A stretch of DNA of 64,000 nucleotides. Source: Syntrophobacterales bacterium. Lineage in GTDB: Bacteria > Desulfobacterota > Desulfobaccia > Desulfobaccales > 0-14-0-80-60-11. The position numbers and the translations under genes were made by a program. The stretch spans positions 62,001 to 126,000 of the forward strand of contig JAILZL010000002.1 of NCBI GenBank assembly GCA_023512475.1, written 5' to 3'. The notes beneath the pieces were generated by a model that saw only the letters and a program-made list of their open reading frames with translations, made no database searches and had not been told where the DNA came from. Position 1 is the stretch's first letter, and every line of letters starts with the position of its first letter. Below are positions 41,704 through 51,605 of the stretch, in pieces.

Positions 41704-43986
41704 GTGAGCGGGCCCCCGTCGCCCCAGAGAGGCCGCACGCCGGAGCGGCTGCAGGGCGCCCCCGACGGCCGGACCCCGGAGGAGCGCAAGCGTCGCCGGG
41801 AGCGGCTCCTCATCGCCCTCACCCTGTTCTTGGTGGTGACCCTCACCGGGGTGGAGATCTATCTGGTGCGCCAGCGGGGCCACCCCCTCTTCGGCAGCCT
41901 CCTGGCCTTCGGCCTCCTCAACCTCAACGCCATCCTCTTTCTGCTCCTCACTTTTCTCGTTTTTCGCCACCTCACCCGGCTTTTTCTGGAGCGACGGCAG
42001 CGGGTCTTCGGCTCCCGCCTGCGGGTGCGGCTGGTGTTGACCTTCATCACCCTGGCCCTCCTTCCCACCCTGTTCATGTTCTTCATCGCCTGGCAGCTCA
42101 TCTCCAGCCGGGTGGATCTGCACTGGGGCGGGCGCCTGGGGGAGGTCCTGGATCAAAACCTCCTTTTGTCCCAGGCCTTTACGGAGGAAGCGGGCGAGAA
42201 GCTCAAGGCGTTAAGCCGCCTCTTCGCCCGGGAGCTCCTCACCCCCGAGGGTCGCCTGCGGCCGGGCCCCCGGGAGCTGGAGGGGCTCCTGTCCGAGTGG
42301 CGGGCCACCTTCGGCTTGTGGGGCATTGCCCTGTTTCAGCCCGGCGGCGAGCTGCTGGCCGAGGCCCGGGACCCGGCGGCCGCGGCCGCGCCCCCCGTGG
42401 CCCTGCCGCCCACCGCCACCTTGGGGCGGAGCGAGGAACTCACCCTGACCCAGACGGTGCCCGGCGGGGGGCTGGTGAGCCTCCTCACCCCCCTGCCGGA
42501 TGCGGGCCCGCCGGTGGCCTATCTGGTGGTGCGGGACTATTACCCCCGGCTGTTCTGGGCCCGCCTCACCGGCACCGAGGCCAGCCTCCGGGATCTGAAA
42601 GCCGTGGAACTCCTCATCCGGCCGGTGCGTATCAGCCACTATCTGGCTTTGATCATCGTCACCCTGCTCACCCTCATGGCCGCCATCTGGGTGGCTTTCT
42701 ACCTGGCCCGGGAGATCACCACCCCCATCCAGCAGCTGGCCGAGGGCACCCACAAGATTGCCGGGGGCGATTTCACCTTTCATATCGACCTGGAGGGCAC
42801 CGACGAGATCGGCTTTCTGGTGCAGTCCTTCAACCGCATGACCCAGGAGCTGCACCAGAGCCGGGCCCAGCTGGCCCAGGCCTACGAGCAGCTCCGGGCC
42901 TCCCACGCCGAGCTGGCGGCCCGCAAGCGCCATATGGAAATCCTGCTGGAGAATGTGGCCGCCGGCGTGGTGGCGGTGGACGCTCAGGGGCGCATCACCA
43001 CCATCAATGAATCCGCCGCCCGGATGCTGGGGCTCCGGAGGGAGGAGGTGCTGGGCCGTCCGGCCCGGGATTTCGTCTCCCCGGAGCAGGCCGACCGGCT
43101 GGCCGAGGTGGTGGCCGAAGCCCGGCGGCACCCCCGGGGCATCGTGGAGCGCCCCTTCACCCTGACCCTGCCGGACCGCACCCTGTCTCTGCTCCTCAAG
43201 CCCACGGTGCTGAAGGACGAAAACGGCCAGGACCTGGGAGTGGTCATCGTCTTTGAGGACCTCACCGAGCTGGAACGGGCCCAGCGCCAGGCCGCCTGGC
43301 AGGAGGTGGCCCGGCGCATCGCCCATGAGATGAAAAACCCCCTCACCCCCATCAAGCTGGCGGCCCAGCGGCTGGCGCGGCGCTACGCCGGCAAACTGCC
43401 CGACGACGGTCAGGTCTTTGAGGAGTGCACCCGCATCATCAGCGACCAGGTGGATCACATCCGGGATCTGGTGAACGAGTTCTCCCGTTTCGCCCGCCTG
43501 CCGCAACTGCACCTGGCCCCCGCCGACCTCAATGAGCTCATCCGGGAGACCCTGAAGCTCTACCAGGGGGGGCGGCCCAACCTCCGGCTGAGCTTCACGC
43601 CGGCCCCGGACCTGCCGCCATTGCTGCTGGACCGGGAGCAGATGCAGCGGGTGCTCCTCAATCTGCTGGACAACGCCCTGGCCTCCCTTCGGGACGGAGG
43701 GGAGATCCGGCTGGCGGCCCGGCTCCTCCCGGAGCAGCAGCGGGTGGAGGTGGAGGTGGCGGATACCGGTCCCGGCATCCCGGACCGGGACAAAACCCGC
43801 ATCTTCGAGCCCTATTACTCCACCAAGCGGGGCGGCACCGGTCTGGGCCTGGCCATCGTGCACTCCATCGTGGCGGACCACGGCGGCCATATCCGGGTGG
43901 AGGACAATGAGCCCCAGGGCGCCCGCTTTATCTTCGACCTGCCCCTGAAATCCCCGAACCATGGCGACCATTCTCATCGTGGATGA
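41704..43986 (+). CDS. ntrY: NtrY-like membrane histidine kinase
   Basis: A 760-residue kinase with three or four N-terminal membrane segments (within residues 35-150), then a 170-residue extracytoplasmic part and another membrane segment near 320-340. A HAMP linker (REITTPIQQLAEGTHKIAGG), a PAS domain (ILLENVAAGVVAVDAQGRITTINESAARMLG), an H-box (RRIAHEMKNPLTPIKLAAQRL, His541) and the ATPase domain follow. This is the NtrY layout, linked to nitrogen or redox sensing. GTG 41704 has GGGAGGG upstream. It overlaps ntrX by 26 bases, indicating a cognate pair. Confidence 0.93.
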   Translation: MSGPPSPQRGRTPERLQGAPDGRTPEERKRRRERLLIALTLFLVVTLTGVEIYLVRQRGHPLFGSLLAFGLLNLNAILFLLLTFLVFRHLTRLFLERRQRVFGSRLRVRLVLTFITLALLPTLFMFFIAWQLISSRVDLHWGGRLGEVLDQNLLLSQAFTEEAGEKLKALSRLFARELLTPEGRLRPGPRELEGLLSEWRATFGLWGIALFQPGGELLAEARDPAAAAAPPVALPPTATLGRSEELTLTQTVPGGGLVSLLTPLPDAGPPVAYLVVRDYYPRLFWARLTGTEASLRDLKAVELLIRPVRISHYLALIIVTLLTLMAAIWVAFYLAREITTPIQQLAEGTHKIAGGDFTFHIDLEGTDEIGFLVQSFNRMTQELHQSRAQLAQAYEQLRASHAELAARKRHMEILLENVAAGVVAVDAQGRITTINESAARMLGLRREEVLGRPARDFVSPEQADRLAEVVAEARRHPRGIVERPFTLTLPDRTLSLLLKPTVLKDENGQDLGVVIVFEDLTELERAQRQAAWQEVARRIAHEMKNPLTPIKLAAQRLARRYAGKLPDDGQVFEECTRIISDQVDHIRDLVNEFSRFARLPQLHLAPADLNELIRETLKLYQGGRPNLRLSFTPAPDLPPLLLDREQMQRVLLNLLDNALASLRDGGEIRLAARLLPEQQRVEVEVADTGPGIPDRDKTRIFEPYYSTKRGGTGLGLAIVHSIVADHGGHIRVEDNEPQGARFIFDLPLKSPNHGDHSHRG

Positions 43987-45322
43987 CGAACCCCAGATCC
44001 TCTCCACCGTGGGGGGGATCCTGGCGGATGAGGGCTTCGAGGTCCTCACCGCGGCCGACGGCGAGGCCGCCCTGAAGCTGGTGCGGGAGGAGACCCCCGA
44101 CCTCATGCTCCTGGATATCTCCTTGCCGGGAAAAGATGGCCTGGAGGTCCTGGGGGAGGTGAAAAAGCAGGACCCCCTGCTGCCGGTGATCATGATTTCC
44201 GCCTACGGCTCGGTGGAAAACGCGGTCAAGGCCACCCGCCTGGGCGCCTATGACTTCATCGAGAAGCCGCCCCACGCCGACAAGATTCTCTTAAGCGTCC
44301 GCAACGCCCTGGAGCTGGCCCGGCTGGCGGAGGAGAACCGGCGGCTTCGGCAGCAGGCCACCCCGGCCCGGGAGATCATCGGCCACAGCCCCGCCATCCA
44401 GGCCCTGCGGGAGAAACTGCGCCTGGTGGCCCCCACCAACGCCAGCGTGCTCATCACCGGCGAAAACGGCACCGGCAAGGAGCTGGTGGCCCGGGCCCTG
44501 CATCAACTGAGCCGGCGGGCGCACCAGCCCTTTGTGGAGGTGAACTGCGCCGCCATCCCCGAGGACCTCATCGAAAGCGAACTCTTCGGGCACGAGAAAG
44601 GGGCCTTCACCGGGGCGGTGTCCCGGCGGCCGGGGAAGTTCGACCAGGCCCATGGCGGCACCCTGTTCCTGGACGAAATCGGCGACATGTCTCTCAAGAC
44701 CCAGGCCAAGATCCTGCGCATCCTGGAGGAGCAGCGCTTCGAGCGGGTGGGGGGCAGCCGCCCCATCCAGGTGGATGTGCGCATCGTGGCGGCCACCAAC
44801 AAAAATCTGGAGGAGGAGATCGCCCGGGGGAATTTCCGGGAGGACCTCTACCACCGCATCAATGTCATCCCCCTGCATGTGCCGCCCCTTCGGGAGCGCC
44901 CCGAGGACATTCCGCTGCTGGCGGCGCACTTCCTGGCGGAAGTGGCGGCAGAGAACCACGCGCCCCCCAAACGCCTCTCCCCCGGGGCTCTGGAGGCCCT
45001 GAAACACCGGCCGTGGCCCGGCAACGTCCGGGAGCTGAAAAACTTCCTCTGGCGCCTGGCCATTCTGGCGCCGGGGGAGGTGATTGAAGCCCGGGACCTC
45101 ACCCTGGCCCAGCCCCAGCCCCCTGCCGGAAGCGAAACCTCCCTGGAGGCCGCCCTCTTTCAGGAGACCTCCTTTCGGGAGGCCCGGGCCCGCTTCGAGC
45201 GGGAGTTTCTGCGCCGCAAGCTGGCGGAACACGGAGGCAATGTCAGCGCCACCGCCGAAGCCATCGGCCTGGAGCGCTCCCACCTGCACCGAAAACTCCG
45301 GGCCCTGGGCCTGGAAGGCTGA
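43961..45322 (+). CDS. ntrX: NtrX-like sigma-54-dependent response regulator
   Basis: A 453-residue three-domain regulator. The receiver domain has the phospho-acceptor Asp52 (LMLLDISLPG). The AAA+ domain contains ITGENGTGKELVARALH (Walker A), the sigma-54 contact loop GAFTGA in HEKGAFTGAVSR, and LFLDEIGDMSLKTQAKILR. A Fis-type helix-turn-helix (GGNVSATAEAIGLERSHLHRKLRALGL) ends the protein. It would activate sigma-54 promoters when phosphorylated by NtrY and perhaps by the upstream Cache kinase. Confidence 0.95.
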   Translation: MATILIVDDEPQILSTVGGILADEGFEVLTAADGEAALKLVREETPDLMLLDISLPGKDGLEVLGEVKKQDPLLPVIMISAYGSVENAVKATRLGAYDFIEKPPHADKILLSVRNALELARLAEENRRLRQQATPAREIIGHSPAIQALREKLRLVAPTNASVLITGENGTGKELVARALHQLSRRAHQPFVEVNCAAIPEDLIESELFGHEKGAFTGAVSRRPGKFDQAHGGTLFLDEIGDMSLKTQAKILRILEEQRFERVGGSRPIQVDVRIVAATNKNLEEEIARGNFREDLYHRINVIPLHVPPLRERPEDIPLLAAHFLAEVAAENHAPPKRLSPGALEALKHRPWPGNVRELKNFLWRLAILAPGEVIEARDLTLAQPQPPAGSETSLEAALFQETSFREARARFEREFLRRKLAEHGGNVSATAEAIGLERSHLHRKLRALGLEG

Positions 45323-45376
45323 AAAAGACCCCTTCTTCCCCCTTGTCCCCGCATTTTTCCCAGGTCGCTCTTCGCC

Positions 45377-45478
45377 TCAGGAATTTTCTGAAAAATCTGG
45401 TCAAAAATATTGGCCAGGAGTTTATTTCTTTTTTATAATGCAGGAAATTATCTGATTGTCTGCTCAGGATTTTCCTGA
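45377..45478. promoter_or_regulatory. Three copies of a TCAGGA-TCCTGA palindrome around a promoter
   Basis: In the 197-base gap before the winged-helix gene, three similar A+T-rich inverted repeats occur: TCAGGAATTTTCTGA (45377-45391), CAGGAAATTATCTGA (45441-45455) and TCAGGATTTTCCTGA (45464-45478). The first and third share 13 of 15 bases. Between and beside them is a sigma-70 promoter, TTGGCC (45410-45415), 18 bases, TATAAT (45434-45439). One copy lies upstream of the -35, one at the predicted start site and one in the leader, the layout of an autoregulated operator. Confidence 0.6.
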
Positions 45479-45519
45479 GAAGCAGGTCATACTCCCACAC
45501 CGGAGAGGCGGGTTTCACC

Positions 45520-46299
45520 ATGGACCGGGATACACGACTGGCAGCGGTGAAGGCACTCACCCGCAGGGCGCTGAAAGAGCTGGCTCCCCCGGAGGAATCC
45601 ATTCATTTCGACGGCCGCTTCGGCCGCTTCGCCCAAATCGCCGGGCTGCCCCAGGCGGAGGAGCGGCTGGCCTTCTTCCGCTCCCGGGAACAGGGTCTGG
45701 ACCTAACCCTGGTGGCCGGCATGTTCTTCCAGGTGCTCCTGGAATCGGAGCAGCTCCCCGCCAGCCCCGGGGAACGGGCGGCCTATGTGCGCCGCCAGGC
45801 CAAAAACTACCTCATCACCCGGCTGGCCGGGGAGGTGCCTCTGTCCCGCTTCTTCCGCCTCCTGGAGCTCATCGATTCCCAGGTGCGGCATTATTTCGAC
45901 CACCTCCGGGACGGCTGGCTGCGACCGGGGGGCACGGACGCCCCGGAGCCCACCCCGCCGGCCTCCAGAAGCCGCATCAAGGTCCGGGAACTGCAGGAAG
46001 CCTTGGCCCGCATTCCCCTCCAGCCCAAGGGCCGCCGTAAGTTCACCCAGGACAGCCTGATGGCCTTCCTGGAGAGCAGCCAGGGCGGCTGGTTCAAGCT
46101 GCTGGATTTCGAAACCCACTTCCAGGTGAACAAAAAGACCGCCTGGGCCTACCTCCACCAGCTCCTCGAGGAGGGCATCCTCGAGCACAACGGCGAAAAG
46201 GCCAACAAGGTGCGCTACACCCTGGCCCGGCGCTTCCGGGAAGGGGAGCCGCCGCCGGAGCCCGCCGTCCGGCCCCGGCCGTTGCCCCTGGCTTTCTGA
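45520..46299 (+). CDS. Winged-helix protein of unknown function
   Basis: A 259-residue protein, not matched to a named family. Residues 1-130 are helical, with DLTLVAGMFFQVLLESEQLP and a basic VRRQAKNYLITRL. A Pro-rich linker is at about residues 143-150. The last 90 residues look like a winged helix: FTQDSLMAFLESSQGGWFKLLDFE, VNKKTAWAYLHQLLEEGILEHNGEKANKVRYTL. It resembles a DNA-binding wHTH with an N-terminal helical module. The triple palindrome in its promoter suggests it may bind its own operator. Confidence 0.65.
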   Translation: MDRDTRLAAVKALTRRALKELAPPEESIHFDGRFGRFAQIAGLPQAEERLAFFRSREQGLDLTLVAGMFFQVLLESEQLPASPGERAAYVRRQAKNYLITRLAGEVPLSRFFRLLELIDSQVRHYFDHLRDGWLRPGGTDAPEPTPPASRSRIKVRELQEALARIPLQPKGRRKFTQDSLMAFLESSQGGWFKLLDFETHFQVNKKTAWAYLHQLLEEGILEHNGEKANKVRYTLARRFREGEPPPEPAVRPRPLPLAF

Positions 46300-46370
46300 G
46301 TCGGCCGCCGGACCGTCGGGGACCCATAAGGCGCCTGCGGACCGGAAACAGGCGGTGGAAAAACCCTCTT

Positions 46371-46490
46371 TACCTGATTTGGGTGGGCTGAGGCTGGCCG
46401 ATTTGGCCAGTCTGGCGAAGCCAAATCCCTCCCATTATGGGGTGGGGGAGGGGTAGAGTCTGTAACCCCTGGCCCTTTTCCCGAATTACC
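46371..46490 (+). repeat. Dispersed non-coding repeat, copy 1
   Basis: About 120 bases sharing an ordered set of blocks with 61153-61310 (same strand) and 50459-50578 (opposite strand): AGGCTGGCCGATTT, then a block ending GCCAAATCCC, then TATGGGGTGGGGGAGGGG, then a TCTGTAACCCCTGGCCC-like end. It lies between genes in each case. Confidence 0.65.
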
Positions 46491-46535
46491 TTGTTTCCAT
46501 GACCTGCTCAGGGGTCGCCCGACCGGAGGCGCCAA

Positions 46536-46639
46536 GGTATGGGCCTCCTCAGGGACAGGGGCCACGGGAGCCCTGAGGACGACGGGGACGGGGCCTCCCT
46601 CCCCCGGCAGGGCCGCATGAGGTCCCGGGGCGCCATACC
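46536..46639. ncRNA. Possible folded RNA element (three stems)
   Basis: An outer stem GGTATGG/CCATACC (46536-46542 with 46633-46639) encloses TCCTCAGGG/CCCTGAGGA (46546-46554 with 46571-46579, nine perfect pairs) and a further stem based on GGGCCTC with GAGGTCCC. The arrangement is a three-way junction. No matching promoter or U-rich terminator was found on either strand, so this remains a weak candidate. Confidence 0.25.
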
Positions 46640-47248
46640 CTCGCCGCCGGTTCCGCCTCCCTACGAGTGGCAAAATTTTCCCGGGCAGGATATATTGACA
46701 GACAGCAGGGGAGAGACTTCCGGGGGAGGCCCCCTTGCCCCTCTGCCAGGACGTTTCCCGCCCCCGGACCTTGGGGCCGATGCAGGCGGGCGTCGCGAAG
46801 GATCGGCCACGGAGGGCCGGGGAGGCGCCGGTGAAGGCCCGGTTGCCTTGCCAGGGGCCGGCCAGGGAGGGGAAAGGGGCAGCGGGAAAGCAGAGCCGTT
46901 GCGCCCCCTGTCCGTGCCGATATGAGTCCTGAGACGGGAGCCCCCGTGAGGACGGAAAAAGAGCCAGGGGGGAGCGGCCCGTCGCCCCGCTCCCTTACCA
47001 CCTTTCCCGCTTCCGGATCGAGGGTGAGGGGAGGGGGTCAGGGAGAGGCGGCAGGAGCCCCCGCTCCCTGGCCCTGGCTGACGGACACGGTTTGCCGCAG
47101 TCTCACCTTACCGGATATTCCTGAGGAAGGCGCCGGGGGCGGCTGGGCGCCTTCTCTGGCGCGGCCGGAGTACACCCCCGCCGCCGGGAGAGAGGACATC
47201 GGCGCCGCCGGGGAGGGCAGAGCCCTCCGGTGCGCAAGGAAGTGACTG

Positions 47249-47494
47249 ATGGCCAAAGAGAAGGGAAAAAATCACCGGGGGCAGAAACTGGAGATCCGGG
47301 TCATCCCGCCCAAATATCTGCATCTGCCGCTGGTGGAGATCGCCCGCCTCATGGGGGAGGGGCCGCTTTTGTGGCCCGGGGGGGCCGGCCGGGCCCAGGG
47401 GGTGAAATTTGTCCCCTGCGAGCTCAAAAAGAAACGGGGCCGCAAACCCAAGAATGACAAAACGCCCGCCAACGGCCAGGGGAAGGGCCTCTGA
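47249..47494 (+). CDS. Small Lys-rich protein of unknown function
   Basis: An 81-residue basic protein, not recognised. The middle (KLEIRVIPPKYLHLPLVEIARLM) looks folded. The tail KKKRGRKPKNDK has an AT-hook-like RGRKP core, which could contact DNA or RNA. ATG 47249 has AAGGAAG upstream at 47234-47240. It lies 48 bases before uvrA on the same strand. An overlapping frame from 47230 reads as low-complexity and was set aside. Confidence 0.55.
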   Translation: MAKEKGKNHRGQKLEIRVIPPKYLHLPLVEIARLMGEGPLLWPGGAGRAQGVKFVPCELKKKRGRKPKNDKTPANGQGKGL

Positions 47495-47542
47495 CGGCCG
47501 CCATCCCGCCGACGCATCCTGCTGACCCGTCACCCGCGACCC

Positions 47543-50383
47543 ATGCCCAGCGACCAGATCATCATCCGGGGCGCCCGGGAACACAATCTCAAGAACCTGG
47601 ACCTGGAGCTCCCCCGGCAGAAATTCATCGTCATTACCGGCGTGTCCGGCTCCGGCAAGTCCACCCTGGCCTTCGACATCCTGTATGCCGAGGGTCAGCG
47701 GCGTTATGTGGAAAGCCTGTCGGCCTATGCCCGCCAGTTTCTGGAGCTGATGGACAAGCCGGACGTGGAGTACATCGAGGGGCTCTCCCCGGCCATCGCC
47801 ATCGAGCAGCGCAGCGCCTCCCGCAATCCCCGCTCCACCGTGGCCACCGCTACCGAGATCTACGACTATCTCCGGGTGCTCTTCGCCCGGGTGGGCACCC
47901 CTTACTGTCCGAAATGCGGCGTCCCCATCGCCTCTCTGTCGGTCCCCCAGATGGTGGACCGCATCCTGGAGCTCCCCGCCGGCACCCGTTTCACCGTCCT
48001 GGCCCCGGTGGTGGTGAATCGCAAGGGCGAGCACCGGGCGTTGCTCGAGCGCCTGGCCCGGGAGGGCTTCGCCCGCATCCGCCTCAACGGCGAGCTCCTG
48101 GAGCTGGAGGAGCTCCCTCCCCTGGACAAGAACAAGCGCCACACCATCGAGGCGGTGGTGGACCGCCTGGTGGTGACGGACGACCTGGCTCCCCGCCTCA
48201 CCGACTCCCTGGAGCTGGCCCTGAAGCTGGCCGACGGTACGGTGCGCATCGCCGTCCAGGGCGGGGAGGAGTTCATCTTCAGCGAGAAATTCGCCTGCGA
48301 CCTCTGCGGCCTCAGCCTGCCGGAGATCACCCCCCAGCTCTTCTCCTTCAACAGCCCCCAGGGCGCCTGCCCCGCCTGCTCCGGGCTGGGGAGCCGCCTG
48401 GTGGTGGACCCGGACCTGGTGGTGCCCAACCCGGATCTCTCCCTTAGGGAAGGGGCCATCCGCCCCTGGGCCCGGCAATACACCGCCCGCCACCAGGAAC
48501 TCCTGGAAGCCCTGGAGAAGCATTACGGCTTCTCCAGCCGCACCCCCTTCCGGCTGCTGGATGAGGAGGTGCGCCGGGCGCTCCTCTATGGCTCCCAGGG
48601 CGCCGCCATCGACTTTTTCACCGAGCACGGCCACCGGCGCCATTTCCTGCCCCGGCCCTTCCCCGGGGTCATCCCCTGGCTGGAGGAGCGCTACCGGGAA
48701 ACGGATTCCTCCTATATCCGGGAGGAGATCGAGCAATACATGACCCTGCAGCCCTGCCCCACCTGCCAGGGGGCGCGCCTGAGGCCCGAAGCCCTGGCAG
48801 TGAAGCTGGGGGGCTTGAATATCAGCGAGGTGACCGGCTTCAGTGTGGCCCAGGCCCTGAGCTGGTTTCGGGAGCTCCGGCTCAGCCCCCGCCAGACGGA
48901 GATCGCCCGCCGGGTCCTGAAGGAGATCACCGAGCGGCTGGGGTTCCTCCTGGAGGTGGGGCTGGATTACCTCACCCTGAACCGGGCCACCGCCACCCTG
49001 GCCGGCGGCGAGGCCCAGCGCATCCGGCTGGCCACCCAGATCGGCTCCAAGCTCTCCGGAGTGCTCTACATCCTGGATGAGCCCAGCATCGGCCTGCACC
49101 CCCGGGACACCGCCCGGCTCCTCAGGACCCTGAAGGTCCTCCGGGACCTGGGGAACACCGTCATCGTGGTGGAACATGACCCGGAGACCATCCGCCAGGC
49201 GGATTTTGTGGTGGACATGGGCCCCGGGGCCGGCCGCCACGGCGGTGAGGCCGTCTTCACCGGGCCCCCCTCCCGCCTCCTGAGGGCGGAGACCCTAACC
49301 GGCCTCTACCTCTGCGGCCGCCGGGAGATCGCAGTGCCCGCCGCCCGCCGCACCCCCTCGGGCTGGCTGGAGCTCAGCGGCGCCCGGGGCCACAACCTCA
49401 AGGATGTCACCGTGCGCGTGCCCTTGGGGGTGCTCACCTGTATCACCGGAGTGTCCGGGTCCGGCAAGAGCACCCTGGTGATGGACACCCTCTACCCGGC
49501 CTTGCGCCAGAAGCTCTACCGGGCCCGGGTGCCGGCGGCGCCCTACGGGGAGCTGACGGGGAGCGAGCAGTTGGACAAGGTCATTCACATCGACCAAAGC
49601 CCCATCGGCCGCACGCCCCGCTCCAACCCGGCCACCTATTCCGGCGTCTTCACCCTCATCCGGGAGCTCTTCTCTCAGGTGCCCGAAGCGCGCCTGCGGG
49701 GCTACAAGCCGGGGCGTTTCAGCTTCAATGTCAAGGGCGGCCGCTGCGAGGCCTGCCGGGGCGAGGGGATCAACAAGATTGAGATGCACTTCCTGCCGGA
49801 TGTGTATGTGAAGTGCGACGTCTGCCACGGCCTGCGCTACAATCCCAGCACCCTGGAGATCCGGTACAAGGGCCTCAACATCGCTGAGGTCCTGGAGCTC
49901 ACCGTGGATCAGGCCCTGGAGGTCTTCGGGGCGGTGCCGGCCCTGAGGGACCGCCTCCGCACCCTGGCGGACGTGGGGCTGGGCTATGTGCAGCTGGGGC
50001 AGTCCGCCACCACCCTGTCCGGCGGCGAGGCCCAGCGCCTGAAGCTCTCCCGGGAGCTGGCCCGCCGGGCCACCGGTCGCACCCTCTACATCCTGGATGA
50101 GCCCACCACCGGGCTGCACCTGGCGGACATCGACAAGCTCCTCCAGGTCCTCAACCGCCTGGTGGACGCCGGCAACACCGTCATCGTCATCGAGCACCAC
50201 CTGGACGTCATCAAGACCGCGGATTATCTCATCGATCTGGGGCCCGAAGGCGGGGACGCCGGCGGCCGGGTGGTGGCCGCCGGGCCGCCGGAGCTGGTGG
50301 CCGAGGTGCCGGAATCCCATACCGGCCGCTTTCTCAAGCCCCTCCTGCCCTTGTCCCCCCGCCGGCGGGCCGCGGCCTCCTGA
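47543..50383 (+). CDS. uvrA: Excinuclease ABC subunit A (UvrA)
   Basis: A 946-residue DNA-damage sensor of nucleotide excision repair. Two ABC cassettes are visible: Walker [10 protein letters not shown] near residues 35-43 and again near 638-646. Signatures [17 protein letters not shown] and [16 protein letters not shown] follow. Zinc-finger pairs are CDLCG/CPACSG, CPTCQG and [49 protein letters not shown] is the normal lead. ATG 47543 lacks a clear ribosome site. SOS-box-like sequence was not seen upstream. Confidence 0.98.
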   Translation: MPSDQIIIRGAREHNLKNLDLELPRQKFIVITGVSGSGKSTLAFDILYAEGQRRYVESLSAYARQFLELMDKPDVEYIEGLSPAIAIEQRSASRNPRSTVATATEIYDYLRVLFARVGTPYCPKCGVPIASLSVPQMVDRILELPAGTRFTVLAPVVVNRKGEHRALLERLAREGFARIRLNGELLELEELPPLDKNKRHTIEAVVDRLVVTDDLAPRLTDSLELALKLADGTVRIAVQGGEEFIFSEKFACDLCGLSLPEITPQLFSFNSPQGACPACSGLGSRLVVDPDLVVPNPDLSLREGAIRPWARQYTARHQELLEALEKHYGFSSRTPFRLLDEEVRRALLYGSQGAAIDFFTEHGHRRHFLPRPFPGVIPWLEERYRETDSSYIREEIEQYMTLQPCPTCQGARLRPEALAVKLGGLNISEVTGFSVAQALSWFRELRLSPRQTEIARRVLKEITERLGFLLEVGLDYLTLNRATATLAGGEAQRIRLATQIGSKLSGVLYILDEPSIGLHPRDTARLLRTLKVLRDLGNTVIVVEHDPETIRQADFVVDMGPGAGRHGGEAVFTGPPSRLLRAETLTGLYLCGRREIAVPAARRTPSGWLELSGARGHNLKDVTVRVPLGVLTCITGVSGSGKSTLVMDTLYPALRQKLYRARVPAAPYGELTGSEQLDKVIHIDQSPIGRTPRSNPATYSGVFTLIRELFSQVPEARLRGYKPGRFSFNVKGGRCEACRGEGINKIEMHFLPDVYVKCDVCHGLRYNPSTLEIRYKGLNIAEVLELTVDQALEVFGAVPALRDRLRTLADVGLGYVQLGQSATTLSGGEAQRLKLSRELARRATGRTLYILDEPTTGLHLADIDKLLQVLNRLVDAGNTVIVIEHHLDVIKTADYLIDLGPEGGDAGGRVVAAGPPELVAEVPESHTGRFLKPLLPLSPRRRAAAS

Positions 50384-50458
50384 GGCGGCGCCCCAGAGGC
50401 ACCCCCCAAGCCCCGAAGCGCAGTCGGGCTCTCCTCCCCGGCCCGGGAGGGGGGACCT

Positions 50459-50578
50459 GCCAGGTTGCTGAACCAGCTGATTTGGGGAAGGGGCCAGGGG
50501 CCAAAGACCCCTCCCCCGCCCCATTAACGGGATGTGGCGCCGCCAAACCGGCATATTCGGCCGACCTCATCCCACCAG
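50459..50578 (-). repeat. Dispersed non-coding repeat, copy 3 (inverted)
   Basis: Read on the minus strand this matches copy 1: a CCCACC-like lead, GGCCGA, GCCAAA-type block (here GGTTTGGCGG), then CCCGTTAATGGGGCGGGGGAGGGGTCTTTGGCCCCTGGCCCC. It occupies the middle of the 547-base gap between uvrA (ends 50383) and rex (ends 50931). The remainder of that gap, 50579-50930, shows no convincing gene or other element. Confidence 0.6.
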
Positions 50579-50930
50579 GCTCCGGAAAAGAGAGTTTTCC
50601 CACAGGCGGTCAGGCGCGGCTGGGTGAAACGACCGGACAAAGGCAGGGGCAGGGGAAGGAAGACGCCGGGAAACGCCGGACATTTCCTCCTTCCCCAGCC
50701 TGGCCTCCCGGGGGAGGGGATAGTGTCCAGGCAGTCCGGGGGGAATCCGGTCCCCGGCGTTTCTCTTCCCTCCTCCACCCGCCATGCCCATCCTTTGCGG
50801 CTGTTTCCCGGCCGCAGTGCGCCGGCGCCTGGAACGGGTCATTCAGGGCGCATCTCGGCCAGCAGGTGGCCGCAGGAAGGCTTAAACGGGATCGTGGGGC
50901 ACGCCGGCGGGTTTCCCCTGTCGTGGGGGA

Positions 50931-51578
50931 TCAGGCATTGCCCATGGTGAGATGGTAGGCCAGGTTGTCCAGTTTGACGGTGAAGTCCACGTTCTCCACC
51001 GCCATCCCCTCGGGCACCTGCAATTGGATGGGGGCAAAATTGAGGATGGCCCGGATGCCGGCCTGAATGAGGCGTTGGGCCACCTCCTGGGCCTGGGTGC
51101 CGGGGGTGGCGATGACCCCGATCTCCACGCCGGTCTCCTTGACCACCCGCTCCAGCTCGTCCAGGTGATGGATGATGAGGCCGTTGGGCAGCCGCCGCCC
51201 CACCTTGGCGGGGTCCACATCGAAGACCGCGGCAAATTCATAGCCCTGGCGGGCGAAGTTCTGGTGGGCCAGCAGCGCGGAGCCCAGATTCCCCACCCCC
51301 ACCAGGGCCATCTTCCAGACCTTGTTGAGGCCCAGGATGCGCTTGATCTCGAAGAGGAGCTCCTTGACGAAATAGCCCACCCCCCGGATGCCGAATTCGC
51401 CGAAGTAGGCCAGGTCCTTGCGGATCTGGGCGGGATTGATGCCGCACTTCTGCGCCAGCTTGTCCGAGGCGATGATCTTCACCCCCTCCTGGGCCAGGGC
51501 TTCCAGGTAGCGGGAATAAATGGACAAGCGGGTGATGCTGGCCGCGGGAATTTTGGAAAATTTCGTGGGAGAACGCAT
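50931..51578 (-). CDS. rex: Redox-sensing transcriptional repressor Rex
   Basis: A 215-residue repressor that binds DNA when the NADH/NAD ratio is low. The winged helix (PAASITRLSIYSRYLEALAQEG, then GINPAQIRKDLAYFGEFGIRGVGY) is followed by a Rossmann NAD(H) domain (ALVGVGNLGSALLAHQNF, then VFDVDPAKVG) and the C-terminal swap helix. ATG 51578 fits the family N-terminus; a GTG at 51620 would add 14 residues. It lies downstream of the F0 genes but behind their terminator, with a Rex-like site in its own upstream region. Confidence 0.96.
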   Translation of the reverse strand: MRSPTKFSKIPAASITRLSIYSRYLEALAQEGVKIIASDKLAQKCGINPAQIRKDLAYFGEFGIRGVGYFVKELLFEIKRILGLNKVWKMALVGVGNLGSALLAHQNFARQGYEFAAVFDVDPAKVGRRLPNGLIIHHLDELERVVKETGVEIGVIATPGTQAQEVAQRLIQAGIRAILNFAPIQLQVPEGMAVENVDFTVKLDNLAYHLTMGNA

Positions 51579-51605
51579 CCTTAGCCTACCGGGTGGGTAA
51601 AGCCT

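Larger units (their letters stand above)
46300..47248. other. 949-base stretch without a convincing gene
   Basis: No open frame here has a ribosome site, normal codon bias or recognisable domain; frames up to 150 residues exist on both strands but are low-complexity Gly/Pro/Arg. The stretch holds one copy of the dispersed repeat (46371-46490), a possible folded RNA element (46536-46639), a perfect TTGACA at 46695-46700 without a good -10, and TTCCTGAGGAA at 47116-47126. The rest shows no clear feature. Confidence 0.6.

Noticed and set aside
42211-44193. 660-codon minus-strand frame opposite ntrY
   Set aside because: Antisense shadow of a clear kinase gene; no ribosome site or domain.
46695-46723. 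Plus-strand promoter from the perfect TTGACA at 46695
   Set aside because: The sequence 17 bases downstream (TTCCGG) does not resemble a -10.
47108-49240. 710-codon minus-strand frame opposite uvrA
   Set aside because: Antisense to uvrA and composed of Gly/Gln/Leu-rich filler; it also crosses the small Lys-rich gene.
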